Shown piece by piece: positions 16,388 through 25,740 of a stretch of DNA of 37,231 nt (positions within the stretch are counted from its first letter, which is position 1; every line of letters starts with the position of its first letter). Where the stretch lies: the NCBI RefSeq assembly GCF_014595975.1, contig NZ_JABWGQ010000037.1, positions 1 to 37,231 on the forward strand, in the 5' to 3' direction. The notes beneath the pieces are model-generated. The model searched no databases, was not told the DNA's origin, and was given only the letters and a program-made list of their open reading frames with translations. Both the position numbers and the translations under genes were made by a program. The DNA is from Sphingopyxis sp. LK2115. GTDB lineage: Bacteria; Pseudomonadota; Alphaproteobacteria; Sphingomonadales; Sphingomonadaceae.

Positions 16388-18628
16388 TCAGAAACGGAAG
16401 CTCAGCGACACGCTCGCGTTGCGGCCGGGCTGGGTATAAGCGTCGGTTATGGTCGAATTGGCGGCGAGGCCGCGCGCATCGCTCCACCACGCATATTTCC
16501 TGTCCAGGATGTTGAAGACCCCGGCACGCAGCGTCAGCCCTTCGACAATCCGCGCAAAGGCCGTCGCATCAAGGATGGTGAAGGCGTCGGGGCGATAGCA
16601 TTCGGCTGCGGTGCAGGCGCCGACCGCGCGCGACGCTTCCTTGCGTGCGCTGTGCGTCATCACGATCTGGCCACCGAAACGGCCGTTCTGCGGTTCACGA
16701 TAGCCGACGCCGACCACCAGCTTGAGCGGGTCGATCGACGCCAGCGGCACGCGCGTCCCGTCGGGCTGGATCGAATTGCCCGTGGCATAGGAAAGGGCGA
16801 GCGTCGTATAGAGGCCGGACGACGCCCGCCCCTCGAACCGCGCTTCGGCGCCCTTGACGCGCGCACGGTCGAGATTGACGAACTGGAAGCGGATGGGATC
16901 GGCGATGGTGCCGGTGCCGCCGACCTGCTCCTGACTGATGAAATCCTTGTAGCGCGCCGAAAAGGCGGTGACGTCAAGGCTGACGGCATCGCTGCCAAGG
17001 CGCACGCCGCCCTCGAAACTTTTGCTGCGTTCGGGGCCGAGGTCGGGGTTCGGCACCGAACGATAGGAGAAAAAGGGCGAGGTCAGATTTTCAAAGAACT
17101 GGTTGACCTGCCCCGGTTCGGGCGCCTTGAAGCCCGTCGCATAATTGGCGAACAGGCGGACCTGGTCGGTGATTTTCCACACAGCGCCGATCTTGGGCGA
17201 CAGGCGCGATCCGTCCTGCCCCGCGCCCGCGAAGGCGGGGAGCAACGGGTCATCCTGCGGCGACAGGTCGTACCAGTCGAAGCGCAGCGCGGGATAGAGC
17301 GTCAGTCGGCCATCGGCGATCGCAATCTCGTCACCGACGAACAGGCCGCCGCGGGTGAAGTCGGTGACCGGAAAGGCGCGCGTCGGAAAGGTTTCGCCTG
17401 CCGGCGGGACCGTGCCGTCGCGCAGTCCGCGCTGGCGCGTCTTGCTGATGTCGCCGCCGAAGACGAGCCGGTGGGTGATCGCGCCGGTCGCAAAGTCGGC
17501 GCGGGCGTCGGCCGAAGCGCCAAAGACACGGTTCTCAAAGGTGTTGAGGCGAGTGCGGTCGGGCGCCGGCGTGCGGTCTTCCTCGGTATATTGGCGGTCC
17601 TCGCCGTCCTGCCAGTAAAGCGCGACGCGCGCGAAATCGATCGCTCCATCGCCCTGCCAGCTCCAGTCGAACGAAACGCGCTTGCGCTCCCCCGTGTCCC
17701 AGCCTTCGAGCCGGTCGACCGTGCCCGCAAAACCTCCGCCCAGGCCCGTCAGCGCATTGGTGTAGAGCCGGGTGCCCAGATATTCGCCGGTCAGCCGCAG
17801 CTTGTGGCCGCTGGCGGGATCATAGACAATGCGCGCGAGCGCCGCGTTCGAGTGGCCGTCCTGTGGGTTGGGCCGGGTCCGCGCGGCGCCGGTGCCGCCA
17901 ACGTCGCCCTTGTTGTCGAGTTCCTGATAATCGCGGCGGGTGTAAGCGGCCATCAGCGACCAGTCGCCGCTCTGCCCGGCAAGGATCGCGGTTTCGGAAA
18001 ACTCCTTGTCGGCGCTTGCATAAGCGGCACGGAGAAGGCCGCCGACGCTTTTGCCGCCGCCCAGAAAATCGGCGGGGTCGGCAGTGATGAAGCTGACCGC
18101 GCCCGCGAGCCCGTCGCTGCCGTAGAGCGCCGACGAAGGGCCGCGCAGAATCTCGACCGACTTGACGAGGCCCAGGTCGACATAATCGCCGCGCCCCGCC
18201 GCCTGTGCCCCGAAGCTGAATCCGTCGGGGACGCGCACGCCGTCGACCTGGATCAGCACGCGGTTGCCGCCGATGCCGCGGATGTTGAAGCTGTCGTTGC
18301 CCGCGCGGCCGGTCGAACCCAATGCGGCGCCGAAGCGCGCGGGCTGGCGCTGGACGCTGACGCCTGGCTCGAAACGGACGAGGTCGCGGATGTCGGTCAC
18401 CAGTTCGTCGGCGATCTGCTCGGCGCTCTTGACCGATACGGTCACGGGCACGTCCTCGATCCTGGCTTCGATGCGCGTCGCGGTGACGACGATCTGGTTC
18501 TTGCGCGCAAGCCAGTAGGCGCCGTCGTCGTCCTGCGCCATCGCCGGCTGCGCGGTCGCTGCGAACGCGAACCCCAGGGTGCTGCCCATGGCGAGGCGGG
18601 ACAGGAACGGCGAACGATGGCGTGTCAA
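16388..18628 (-). CDS. TonB-dependent hemoglobin/transferrin/lactoferrin-family receptor
   Basis: This 746-aa outer-membrane receptor has a signal peptide ending AMA (about residue 31). The TonB box is IVVTATR (46-52). The plug contains FNIRGIGGNRVLIQVDGVRVPDG and LRGPSSALYGSDGLAGAVSF. The barrel ends LSFRF. The conserved barrel region GFKAPEPGQVN followed by NPDLGPERS resembles heme/hemoglobin receptors (FRAP and NPNL motifs). The start codon is TTG at 18626-18628, supported by an AGGGGAAGAAGA ribosome binding site; an ATG at 18589 would cut off part of the signal peptide and has no such site. Two Fur-like palindromes lie just upstream. Confidence 0.87.
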   Translation of the reverse strand: MTRHRSPFLSRLAMGSTLGFAFAATAQPAMAQDDDGAYWLARKNQIVVTATRIEARIEDVPVTVSVKSAEQIADELVTDIRDLVRFEPGVSVQRQPARFGAALGSTGRAGNDSFNIRGIGGNRVLIQVDGVRVPDGFSFGAQAAGRGDYVDLGLVKSVEILRGPSSALYGSDGLAGAVSFITADPADFLGGGKSVGGLLRAAYASADKEFSETAILAGQSGDWSLMAAYTRRDYQELDNKGDVGGTGAARTRPNPQDGHSNAALARIVYDPASGHKLRLTGEYLGTRLYTNALTGLGGGFAGTVDRLEGWDTGERKRVSFDWSWQGDGAIDFARVALYWQDGEDRQYTEEDRTPAPDRTRLNTFENRVFGASADARADFATGAITHRLVFGGDISKTRQRGLRDGTVPPAGETFPTRAFPVTDFTRGGLFVGDEIAIADGRLTLYPALRFDWYDLSPQDDPLLPAFAGAGQDGSRLSPKIGAVWKITDQVRLFANYATGFKAPEPGQVNQFFENLTSPFFSYRSVPNPDLGPERSKSFEGGVRLGSDAVSLDVTAFSARYKDFISQEQVGGTGTIADPIRFQFVNLDRARVKGAEARFEGRASSGLYTTLALSYATGNSIQPDGTRVPLASIDPLKLVVGVGYREPQNGRFGGQIVMTHSARKEASRAVGACTAAECYRPDAFTILDATAFARIVEGLTLRAGVFNILDRKYAWWSDARGLAANSTITDAYTQPGRNASVSLSFRF

Positions 18629-18645
18629 TCTTCTTCCCCTTTTTG

Positions 18646-18664
18646 ATTGCGATTGATTCGCAAT
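18646..18664. promoter_or_regulatory. Fur box upstream of the hemoglobin-type receptor
   Basis: ATTGCGATTGATTCGCAAT is a 19-bp palindrome with only one mismatched pair apart from the centre. It matches the ATTGCGAATnATTCGCAAT form of the Fur box. It starts 18 bases before the TTG start codon. Binding of Fur here would repress the receptor-DUF6607 operon when iron is sufficient. Confidence 0.78.
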
Positions 18665-18705
18665 AGCGGCGCTTTAGAAGCGCCAAATCCAGGGGTCAAT
18701 ATGCT

Positions 18706-18724
18706 ATTGCGAGTCGTTCGCGAA
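18706..18724. promoter_or_regulatory. Second, weaker Fur-box-like palindrome
   Basis: ATTGCGAGTCGTTCGCGAA agrees with the same consensus at 15 of 19 positions and lies 60 bp upstream of the first box. Two boxes of unequal strength could allow graded or cooperative repression. Confidence 0.5.
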
Positions 18725-19028
18725 AAACATCCGGGTGAGCGCCCGGCGTCGCCGAGCGTCGTCCCCGGTCAGCCGGAAGGGGGTAGGAGATGGCCGGGCT
18801 CCGTTCGCATTCGGCCACGATGTTGTCACATCCATCGTCTGACGGATGGCGGGGAACGACCGGAAACGGACCTTGGCTTTTTCGGGCACTCTCCCCTTCA
18901 GGGGAGAGATACGCAGGCCTGGCAGCTTGCTGCCCGGCCGGGATTGAGAGCGGTTTGGATGCGTCCCCCGCTCGTCAGGAGGGGGAGAGGGTCTTATGCC
19001 GCTCCCCAACCCAGAGCCGCCGCCTGCT
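18725..19028. other. Intergenic stretch with hairpins and no gene
   Basis: About 300 bp separate the Fur-box region from the end of phoH. I see no convincing coding frame. CTCTCCCC/GGGGAGAG around a TTCA loop (18889-18908) is a perfect 8-bp hairpin. A second small one is GGCAGC-TT-GCTGCC (about 18921-18934). No T-run follows either, so these look like parts of a dispersed repeat rather than clear terminators. Confidence 0.55.
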
Positions 19029-20036
<1,008 letters not shown>

Positions 20037-20071
20037 GTGGGCAGGGCTCCTTCGTTCAATAGCTACCTGTG

Positions 20072-20150
20072 TATTCCCGCAAAGGCGGGAGTCCATCACC
20101 AATGGATCCGAAAATCAACGGCCGGAGCTGGATTCCCGCTTTCGCGGGAA
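20072..20150. repeat. Pair of REP-like hairpins between miaB and phoH
   Basis: Two short palindromes, CCCGC-AAAG-GCGGG (20076-20089) and CCCGC-TTTC-GCGGG (20135-20148), share the flanking sequence ATTCCCGC and sit 45 bp apart. They look like one REP/BIME-type unit and may stabilise the miaB mRNA end or tune read-through into phoH. Confidence 0.65.
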
Positions 20151-20171
20151 GACAGATCGCCCGAAATGGCA

Positions 20172-21506
20172 CTAGGCAACCGCCATCAGCGCTTCGGCGC
20201 CGAGGCTGTTCGGGCCCGCGGACGTGATGCGCACGTCGACCATGGCGCCGATCGCGAGGCCCGGCGCGGTGACATGCACCGACTGGAGCCACGGCGATTT
20301 GCCGATCAACTGGCCGTCGCGCTTGCCCTTGCGTTCGAGCAGCAGGCGCGTCGCGCGGCCGACAGTCGCTTCGTTGAACGCCTGTTGCTGCTCGTTGAGC
20401 AAGGCTTGCAGGCGCTGGAGGCGATCGTTCATCACCGCTTCGTCGACCTGCCCCTCCATCGTCGCCGCGGGGGTTCCGGGGCGGCGCGAATATTTGAAGC
20501 TGTAGGCCATCGCATAGCGGGTGGCACGCACGATCGCGAGCGTCGCCTCGAAATCCTCCTCGCTTTCGCCGGGGAAACCGACGATGAAATCGCCGGATAT
20601 CGCGATGTCGGGGCGTGCTTCGCGCACGCGTGCGATCAGCTTCAGATAGGATTCGACGCTGTGACTGCGGTTCATCGCAGCGAGGATGCGGTCGCTGCCC
20701 GCCTGCACCGGCAGGTGGAGGAAGGGCATCAGCTTGTCGACCTCGCCATGCGCGGCGATCAACCCGTCGGTCATGTCGTTGGGATGGCTGGTGGTATAGC
20801 GGATACGCTCCAGCCCATCCTCTTTCGCCAGAGCGCGGATCAGCCCGTCGAGGCCGATCGCACGGCCCCGGTCATCCTCGCCATCCCAGGCGTTGACATT
20901 CTGCCCCAGCAGCGTGATTTCGCGCACGCCGCCTGCCACCAATGCGCGCGCTTCGGCGATCAGGTCGGCGAACGGCCGACTGATTTCGGCGCCGCGCGTA
21001 TAGGGAACGACGCAATAGGTGCAGAACTTGTCGCACCCTTCCTGCACGGTCAGAAAGGCGGTCGGGCGCTGGCCGCCGGCGCGCTTCGGCAGCGCGCCGA
21101 ACTTGCTTTCGAGCGGCATGTCGAGGTCGATCGCCTTCTCGCCCTTTTCGGCGCGCGCGATCAGATCGGGCAGGCGGTGATAGGCCTGCGGGCCGACGAC
21201 GACATCGACGCTCGGCGCGCGGCGCGCGATTTCGGCGCCCTCGGCCTGCGCGACGCAGCCGGCGACGGCGATCGTCGGGGTGCTGCCGTCGGCGCGCTTC
21301 AGCCGCCCGATGTCCGAATAGACTTTTTCGGCCGCTTTTTCGCGGATATGACAGGTGTTGAGGACCACAAGGTCGGCGTCGGCGCCGTCGGCGGCGGGCA
21401 CATAGCCTTCGGCGCCCAGCATTTCCGCCATGCGCTCGCCGTCATAGACGTTCATCTGGCAGCCGAAGGATTTGACGTGAAATGTTTTGGGGGCGTCGGA
21501 TTTCAT
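20172..21506 (-). CDS. miaB: MiaB: tRNA-2-methylthio-N6-dimethylallyladenosine synthase
   Basis: This 444-aa radical-SAM enzyme adds the 2-methylthio group to i6A37 of tRNAs. The N-terminal cluster-binding cysteines are visible: Cys16 in KSFGCQMN, then NTCHIRE and AGCVAQ. The radical-SAM motif is CDKFCTYC. The C-terminal TRAM domain begins near [17 protein letters not shown]. The start at 21506 gives the standard N-terminus; a frame to 21563 overlaps plsC. It starts 7 bp after plsC. Confidence 0.95.
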   Translation of the reverse strand: MKSDAPKTFHVKSFGCQMNVYDGERMAEMLGAEGYVPAADGADADLVVLNTCHIREKAAEKVYSDIGRLKRADGSTPTIAVAGCVAQAEGAEIARRAPSVDVVVGPQAYHRLPDLIARAEKGEKAIDLDMPLESKFGALPKRAGGQRPTAFLTVQEGCDKFCTYCVVPYTRGAEISRPFADLIAEARALVAGGVREITLLGQNVNAWDGEDDRGRAIGLDGLIRALAKEDGLERIRYTTSHPNDMTDGLIAAHGEVDKLMPFLHLPVQAGSDRILAAMNRSHSVESYLKLIARVREARPDIAISGDFIVGFPGESEEDFEATLAIVRATRYAMAYSFKYSRRPGTPAATMEGQVDEAVMNDRLQRLQALLNEQQQAFNEATVGRATRLLLERKGKRDGQLIGKSPWLQSVHVTAPGLAIGAMVDVRITSAGPNSLGAEALMAVA

Positions 21507-21513
21507 CGGCGCG

Positions 21514-22299
21514 CTATAGGCGATGCGGCGTCGCGGCGGAAGAGCGCGCGATCTGGGTCGCAATCGCGGTGCGCGCGGCCTCGGCGAGCAGCTTGCGGTC
21601 GCCCTCGACAGCGTCGGGCAGCGGCTCCAGATAATGAATCGTCAGATGCACCGGGCGCTTGCGCGCGAGCAGCCGCTTGAAATTGTCGAGACCCGATTCG
21701 GGGTCGAGCCACGCAATATCGCGCGCTTCTGTGCCATAATCCAGGAATACCGGCTGGACGCGCAAGCGCGGCGGCGTCGGGATAACCGCCTGGAGCAGCG
21801 ACGGACGAAAGGGAAGCAGGCCGTCGCCGGGGCCGGTCGTCCCTTCGGGGAAAAGCGTCACGGGCTGCCCGCGCGCCAGCGCATTGCGCAGGTCGTTGGC
21901 CTGGCTGTGGATTTCGCGCCGCGCCTCGCGCTGGACGTATACGGTGTGATTCTGGTCGGCGAGCCAGCCGACGAGCGGCGTCGTCCCGACCTCTGCCTTG
22001 GACACAAAGGCCGACCGCGCCGCACCGCCAAGCGCCAGAATGTCGAGCCAGCTGACATGGTTCGACACGAACAGCACGTCGCGCCGCAACCGCGTTCCCG
22101 TCGTGCGGATGCGCAAGCCGGCGATCCAGCCGACGGCATTCATAAAGGCCATGACCATCGGCGACGGACGCCCGACGGCGCGATAGACAAGATGCGGGAC
22201 GATCAGAAAAAGGAGCGTCAGCACCATCAGCGCCAGGCGAACGACCGTCCGCCAGGTTATCGAAGAGCGATCAGTCGCGCTTGCGATCGATGGCGACAC
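21514..22299 (-). CDS. PlsC-like 1-acylglycerol-3-phosphate acyltransferase
   Basis: This 261-aa protein has an N-terminal membrane segment (about 20-45). It carries the four acyltransferase blocks, with the catalytic NHVSWLD and the substrate-binding [15 protein letters not shown]. It should acylate lysophosphatidic acid in phospholipid synthesis. Related enzymes acylate lyso-ornithine lipids, which is an alternative. The start is a GTG at 22297-22299 with GGAG 7 bases upstream, overlapping the end of fur by 29 bp. Confidence 0.88.
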   Translation of the reverse strand: MSPSIASATDRSSITWRTVVRLALMVLTLLFLIVPHLVYRAVGRPSPMVMAFMNAVGWIAGLRIRTTGTRLRRDVLFVSNHVSWLDILALGGAARSAFVSKAEVGTTPLVGWLADQNHTVYVQREARREIHSQANDLRNALARGQPVTLFPEGTTGPGDGLLPFRPSLLQAVIPTPPRLRVQPVFLDYGTEARDIAWLDPESGLDNFKRLLARKRPVHLTIHYLEPLPDAVEGDRKLLAEAARTAIATQIARSSAATPHRL

Positions 22300-22696
22300 C
22301 GTAAAGCTCCATGCGGTGATCGACGAGGCGGAAGCCCAGCCGTTCGGCGATCACCTTCTGCAACGCTTCAAGTTCGGGATCGACAAACTCGATCACCTTG
22401 CCCGTCTCGACGTCGATCAGATGGTCGTGATGCGCCTCCGGCGCAGCTTCGTAGCGCGAGCGGCCGTCGCCGAAATCGTGGCGGTCGAGGATGCCGGCTT
22501 CCTCGAACAGGCGAACGGTGCGGTAAACGGTGGCGATCGAAATGCCGCTGTCGATCTTCGACGCGCGATCATAGAGCGTCTCGACGTCGGGGTGATCCTC
22601 CGATTCCGAGATGACGCGCGCGATGATGCGGCGCTGTTCGGTGATCCGCAGCCCCTTTTCGTGGCACAGCGCTTCGAGGTCGATATTGCCGGACAT
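22271..22696 (-). CDS. fur: Fur-family transcriptional regulator
   Basis: This 141-aa metal-dependent repressor has a winged-helix N-terminal domain (IATVYRTVRLFEEAGIL at about 54-70) and a metal-binding dimerisation domain with HHDH at 89-92 in AHHDHLIDVETGKVIEF. The CxxC structural zinc motif is absent, as is usual for the alphaproteobacterial Fur/Mur branch. It may sense iron or manganese. AAAGG precedes the ATG. The Fur boxes at 18.6-18.7 kb are plausible targets. Confidence 0.88.
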   Translation of the reverse strand: MSGNIDLEALCHEKGLRITEQRRIIARVISESEDHPDVETLYDRASKIDSGISIATVYRTVRLFEEAGILDRHDFGDGRSRYEAAPEAHHDHLIDVETGKVIEFVDPELEALQKVIAERLGFRLVDHRMELYGVAIDRKRD

Positions 22697-22828
22697 GCTT
22701 GCCTTTCCTGCCGATGCGGCCGCGTCTGTCGTTATGGAAACTGTATAGGCACGCGCAGCCGATAGGACAAGGGCGGCGCCCCTGCGGCACCGCCCCGGCC
22801 ACCCTGCGGCACGAATGTTCGCGGCGCG

Positions 22829-23263
22829 CTATGCCTTGGTCTTGCGGCGACGTCCGCCACCCCGCCCCTTGGTGCCGAGGCCGATTTCCTTCGCCAACGC
22901 GCGGCGCTTTTCGGCATAGTTGGGCGCGACCATCGGATAGTCGGCGGGCAGCCCCCATTTCGCGCGATAATCGTCGGGGGTCATGCCATAATGCGTCATC
23001 AGATGGCGGCGGAGCATCTTCAGTTTTTTGCCATCCTCAAGGCAGACGATATAGTCGGGTTTGACCGACGCGCGCACCGACACCGCGGGCACCGGCTTTT
23101 CTTCGATCACCGGCGCGCCGCCAAGGCCCGAAAGCGCCGCGTGGACATTGTTGATAAGCAGCGCAAGATCGGAAATCGCGACGCTGTTGTTGCTGACATG
23201 CGCTGCAACAATATCGGCGGTCAGTGTAACGAGCATGTCATTGGTGTCGGCTTGGTCGGGCAT
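22829..23263 (-). CDS. mucR: MucR/Ros-family zinc-finger regulator
   Basis: This 144-aa protein has the conserved MucR zinc finger and its flank: [29 protein letters not shown] and [19 protein letters not shown] basic tail ([12 protein letters not shown]) follows. MucR proteins are global, H-NS-like DNA binders that prefer AT-rich sites and often repress their own genes. The start at 23263 is set by AAGGA. It lies between rimI and fur. Confidence 0.93.
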   Translation of the reverse strand: MPDQADTNDMLVTLTADIVAAHVSNNSVAISDLALLINNVHAALSGLGGAPVIEEKPVPAVSVRASVKPDYIVCLEDGKKLKMLRRHLMTHYGMTPDDYRAKWGLPADYPMVAPNYAEKRRALAKEIGLGTKGRGGGRRRKTKA

Positions 23264-23312
23264 GACACTATTCCTTATATTGGCTTTCCCAGAAGTCAGG
23301 CGGGAGATTATT

Positions 23313-23339
23313 GCATCTATTCTTTTGCATTTATTCTTT
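23313..23339. promoter_or_regulatory. AT-rich direct repeats upstream of mucR
   Basis: GCATCTATTCTTT and GCATTTATTCTTT differ at one base and are repeated with a 14-bp period, 50-76 bp upstream of the mucR start. The surroundings are strongly AT-rich for this genome. This fits an autoregulatory MucR site, since MucR binds AT-rich DNA with repeated T steps, but it is an inference. Confidence 0.4.
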
Positions 23340-23386
23340 CGCCTGACCGAACAGTGGCACGTTGGACGCAATTGCGCAACGTCCCA

Positions 23387-23869
23387 TCAGCCCGATCTGT
23401 CGGTCCGTCCAGAGCGACGCATCGTAATCGCGTCGCGCATCACGCCATCCCGACCGCGATAATAAGCAGCGCGGCGCCCGCATTCTGAAAAGCCTGCGCG
23501 CGCATAAAGATGAATCGCATCATTATCGGCCCGCATTTCAAGGAAATAGTCTTCGGCGCCTTGTTCTGCGGCCCACGCTTGCCAGTCGTCCATCAACCGC
23601 TGGCCGATTCCGCGCCCGCGATCCGCTGGATCGACCGCGAGCAGCAGCAGCTCGCTTTCCGGCCCCGCCATCCGCGCGGCGGAAAAGCCGCAGGCGCGGT
23701 CACCGTCCCACGCGATCGCAACCCGCGCCGAGGGAAGCGCGAACAAGGTCAGAAGCTGCGCCGCGCTCCACGCCTCGCCATAGGCCGCATCGAAGGCCGC
23801 CTCCATCACGCGCATCACGGCGGGGACATCGCCGACGCGCGCGGTGACAATGCGAACCGTGCCGGTCAT
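23387..23869 (-). CDS. rimI: RimI-like ribosomal protein S18 alanine N-acetyltransferase
   Basis: This 160-aa GNAT-fold protein has the acetyl-CoA-binding motif DPADRGRGIGQRLMDDW. The C-terminal part includes YARAGFSECGRRAAYY, which is typical of RimI. It should acetylate the N-terminal alanine of ribosomal protein S18. Its ATG overlaps the tsaB stop (ATGA), so translation is coupled. The tsaB-rimI pair supports the RimI call over a general GNAT. Confidence 0.88.
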   Translation of the reverse strand: MTGTVRIVTARVGDVPAVMRVMEAAFDAAYGEAWSAAQLLTLFALPSARVAIAWDGDRACGFSAARMAGPESELLLLAVDPADRGRGIGQRLMDDWQAWAAEQGAEDYFLEMRADNDAIHLYARAGFSECGRRAAYYRGRDGVMRDAITMRRSGRTDRSG

Positions 23870-24495
23870 GCGCCGATCATCGGTTTGGCGTCGGGCGCGC
23901 GCCCGTAGACGGGACTCGGCGGGCTGATCAGCGCGGCAGGCGGCAGGCGCAGAAAGGCGCGCGCGTCGGGCAGGAGCGTCAGCGCGCGCCCCGTCGTCCC
24001 GCGCCGTGCAAGGAAGGCTTCGGCGCGATTGCCGACGACCAGCGAATCGCCCAGCGCCACCGCCGCGTCGGGGGGCAGCGAGCGCACCTCGGCGCGGGGC
24101 GACAGGTCGGCGGCGAAAGGCTGGACAAACCATTGGCCGTGACCGCCCTCCATCACGACAAGCGCACCGCCCGCTTCGCCGATTGCATCGGCCGCAGCAG
24201 CGGCAACGAGCGCAAGGGTCGAAAAACCATGCACCGGCACCTGCCAGCCGAGCGCGAGCGCGCGCGCGGCGGCGACGCCGATCCGCACGCCGGCAAAGCT
24301 GCCGGGGCCGCAGCCAACCGCGATAGCGTCGGCGCGCCCGCCGTCCGCAAGCGCGGCGATCAACGGAACGAGCCGCTCGGCATGGCCACGGCCGATCACC
24401 TCATGGCGAAAGTCGACGACGCGCCCGCCCGCCACCAGCGCGACCGAGCAGGCCTCGCTGGCACTGTCGATGACGAGCGTTCGCTCGTCAGACAA
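23866..24495 (-). CDS. tsaB: TsaB: tRNA threonylcarbamoyladenosine synthesis protein
   Basis: This 209-aa protein of the ASKHA fold pairs with TsaD in t6A37 formation. The opening strand TLVIDSASEACSVAL and the glycine-rich GCGPGSFAGVRIG are family signatures. The likely start is a TTG at 24493-24495, overlapping the end of the nitroreductase gene by 8 bp, because it gives the usual N-terminus. An ATG at 24558 would add 21 basic residues and a long overlap. rimI follows with a 4-bp overlap. Confidence 0.88.
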   Translation of the reverse strand: MSDERTLVIDSASEACSVALVAGGRVVDFRHEVIGRGHAERLVPLIAALADGGRADAIAVGCGPGSFAGVRIGVAAARALALGWQVPVHGFSTLALVAAAAADAIGEAGGALVVMEGGHGQWFVQPFAADLSPRAEVRSLPPDAAVALGDSLVVGNRAEAFLARRGTTGRALTLLPDARAFLRLPPAALISPPSPVYGRAPDAKPMIGA

Positions 24496-25081
24496 GGCGA
24501 TTGAAACGCTCGAAGCCCGGGCGCGGGCTGCGGTCAAAGATCGTCGCGGGGTCGCCATAGCCGAGCGTCGAAATGAAGTTACTCTTCACCTTGGGCTGGT
24601 CGGCAAAGAAGGCCTTGTCGACCGCGTCATTGTCGAACCCCGACATCGGCCCGGTGTCGAGACCGAGGGCACGCGCGGCGAGCAGGAAATAGGCGCCCTG
24701 CAGGCTGGAGTTGCGGAACGCGGTCGCTTCGGCAAGCGCATCCTTGCCCGCAAACCAGCTGCGCGCATCGGTGTGCGGGAAAAACTCGGGCAGATGCTCG
24801 TAAAACTCAAGGTCCATGGCGATGATCGCGGTGACCGGCGCGGCCAGGATCTTTTCCGCATTGGCGGGCAAGGCGTGGGCCGCGAGCCGCTCCTTCGCCG
24901 CGTCCGACACGCACCAGACGATCCGCGCCGGCAGGCTGTTCGCGCTCGTCGGCCCGAACTTCATCAGATCCCATATCGCGTGAAGCTGTGCTTCCGACAC
25001 CGGCTTGTCGAGATAGCCATTATAGGTGCGCGCGGCGCGGAAAAGCTGGTCGAGAGCGCTGTCGGAAAGCGGCTCGCTCAT
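24488..25081 (-). CDS. RutE-like malonic semialdehyde reductase / nitroreductase-family protein
   Basis: This 197-aa FMN-dependent nitroreductase-fold protein resembles RutE (3-hydroxypropanoate dehydrogenase). Visible family segments are ARTYNGYLDKPV, MKFGPTSANSLPARIVWC, FRNSSLQGAYFLLAARALGLDTGPMSGFD and FISTLGYGDP. RutE reduces toxic malonic semialdehyde. No other rut genes are nearby, so it may serve as a general aldehyde or quinone reductase. AGGAG lies 8 bases before the ATG. Confidence 0.85.
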   Translation of the reverse strand: MSEPLSDSALDQLFRAARTYNGYLDKPVSEAQLHAIWDLMKFGPTSANSLPARIVWCVSDAAKERLAAHALPANAEKILAAPVTAIIAMDLEFYEHLPEFFPHTDARSWFAGKDALAEATAFRNSSLQGAYFLLAARALGLDTGPMSGFDNDAVDKAFFADQPKVKSNFISTLGYGDPATIFDRSPRPGFERFNRLV

Positions 25082-25105
25082 AATTCGGTCTCCTGAAACA
25101 CATGG

Positions 25106-25699
25106 TCAGACGGCGTGAACCGCCGTTACCTCGGGCACATAATGTTTCAAGAGCGACTCGATGCCATTTTTCAATGTGGCGGTCGACGAGGGGCAGCCGG
25201 CGCACGCGCCCTGCATCTTCAGATACACATGGCCCTTGTCGAAACCGCGATAGACGATGTCGCCGCCATCGTTGGCGACCGCTGGCCGCACGCGCGTTTC
25301 GATCAGCTCCTTGATCTGTTCGATGATGTCGGCGTCGGCCGGGTCATCGGCAAAGCCTGCATCCTCCGCGGGCACCGGAAAGGTCGCGCGCGCGGCATGG
25401 AACAACGGCACATCGGCAAGGAAATGGTCCATGACGATGCCCAGCACGTCGGGCTTCACATCCGTCCATTCGGCGCCGGGGGCGATCGTCACCGACACGA
25501 AGTCGCGGCCGAAAAAGACGCCCGTGACGTCGCCCAGCGAAAAGAGCGCGCTCGCAAGCGGCGACGCCTCGGCCTCTTCGGGGCTGGCAAAGTCGCGCGT
25601 TCCCGCCTCCATCACCGTCCGGCCGGGCAGGAACTTGAGCGTCGCGGGATTGGGCGTCGATTCGGTTTCGATCAGCATGCGGTGCATGTGGGATGCCAT
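25106..25699 (-). CDS. NifU-family iron-sulfur scaffold/carrier (Nfu)
   Basis: This protein of about 197 aa has an N-terminal Nfu_N domain (IETESTPNPATLKFLPG). Its C-terminal NifU domain carries the cluster-binding CxxC in MQGACAGCPSSTATLKNGIE. It delivers Fe-S clusters to target enzymes; MiaB in this window is one possible client. Several in-frame ATGs exist. The one at 25699 has AAAGGG close upstream and is preferred, with 25720 and 25678 as alternatives. It is divergent from the next gene. Confidence 0.9.
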   Translation of the reverse strand: MASHMHRMLIETESTPNPATLKFLPGRTVMEAGTRDFASPEEAEASPLASALFSLGDVTGVFFGRDFVSVTIAPGAEWTDVKPDVLGIVMDHFLADVPLFHAARATFPVPAEDAGFADDPADADIIEQIKELIETRVRPAVANDGGDIVYRGFDKGHVYLKMQGACAGCPSSTATLKNGIESLLKHYVPEVTAVHAV

Positions 25700-25740
25700 C
25701 GCCCTTTGTGCAAGCGCCATCGGGGCGCTAGAGGACGGCG

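Noticed and set aside
16652..18646. 664-aa open frame on the plus strand
   Set aside because: It is antisense to the hemoglobin-type receptor, with no recognisable domain.
18830..18850. Second ECF41-like promoter (TGTCACA near 18834)
   Set aside because: CGTC follows after only 5 bases instead of 16, and no gene start is suitably placed.
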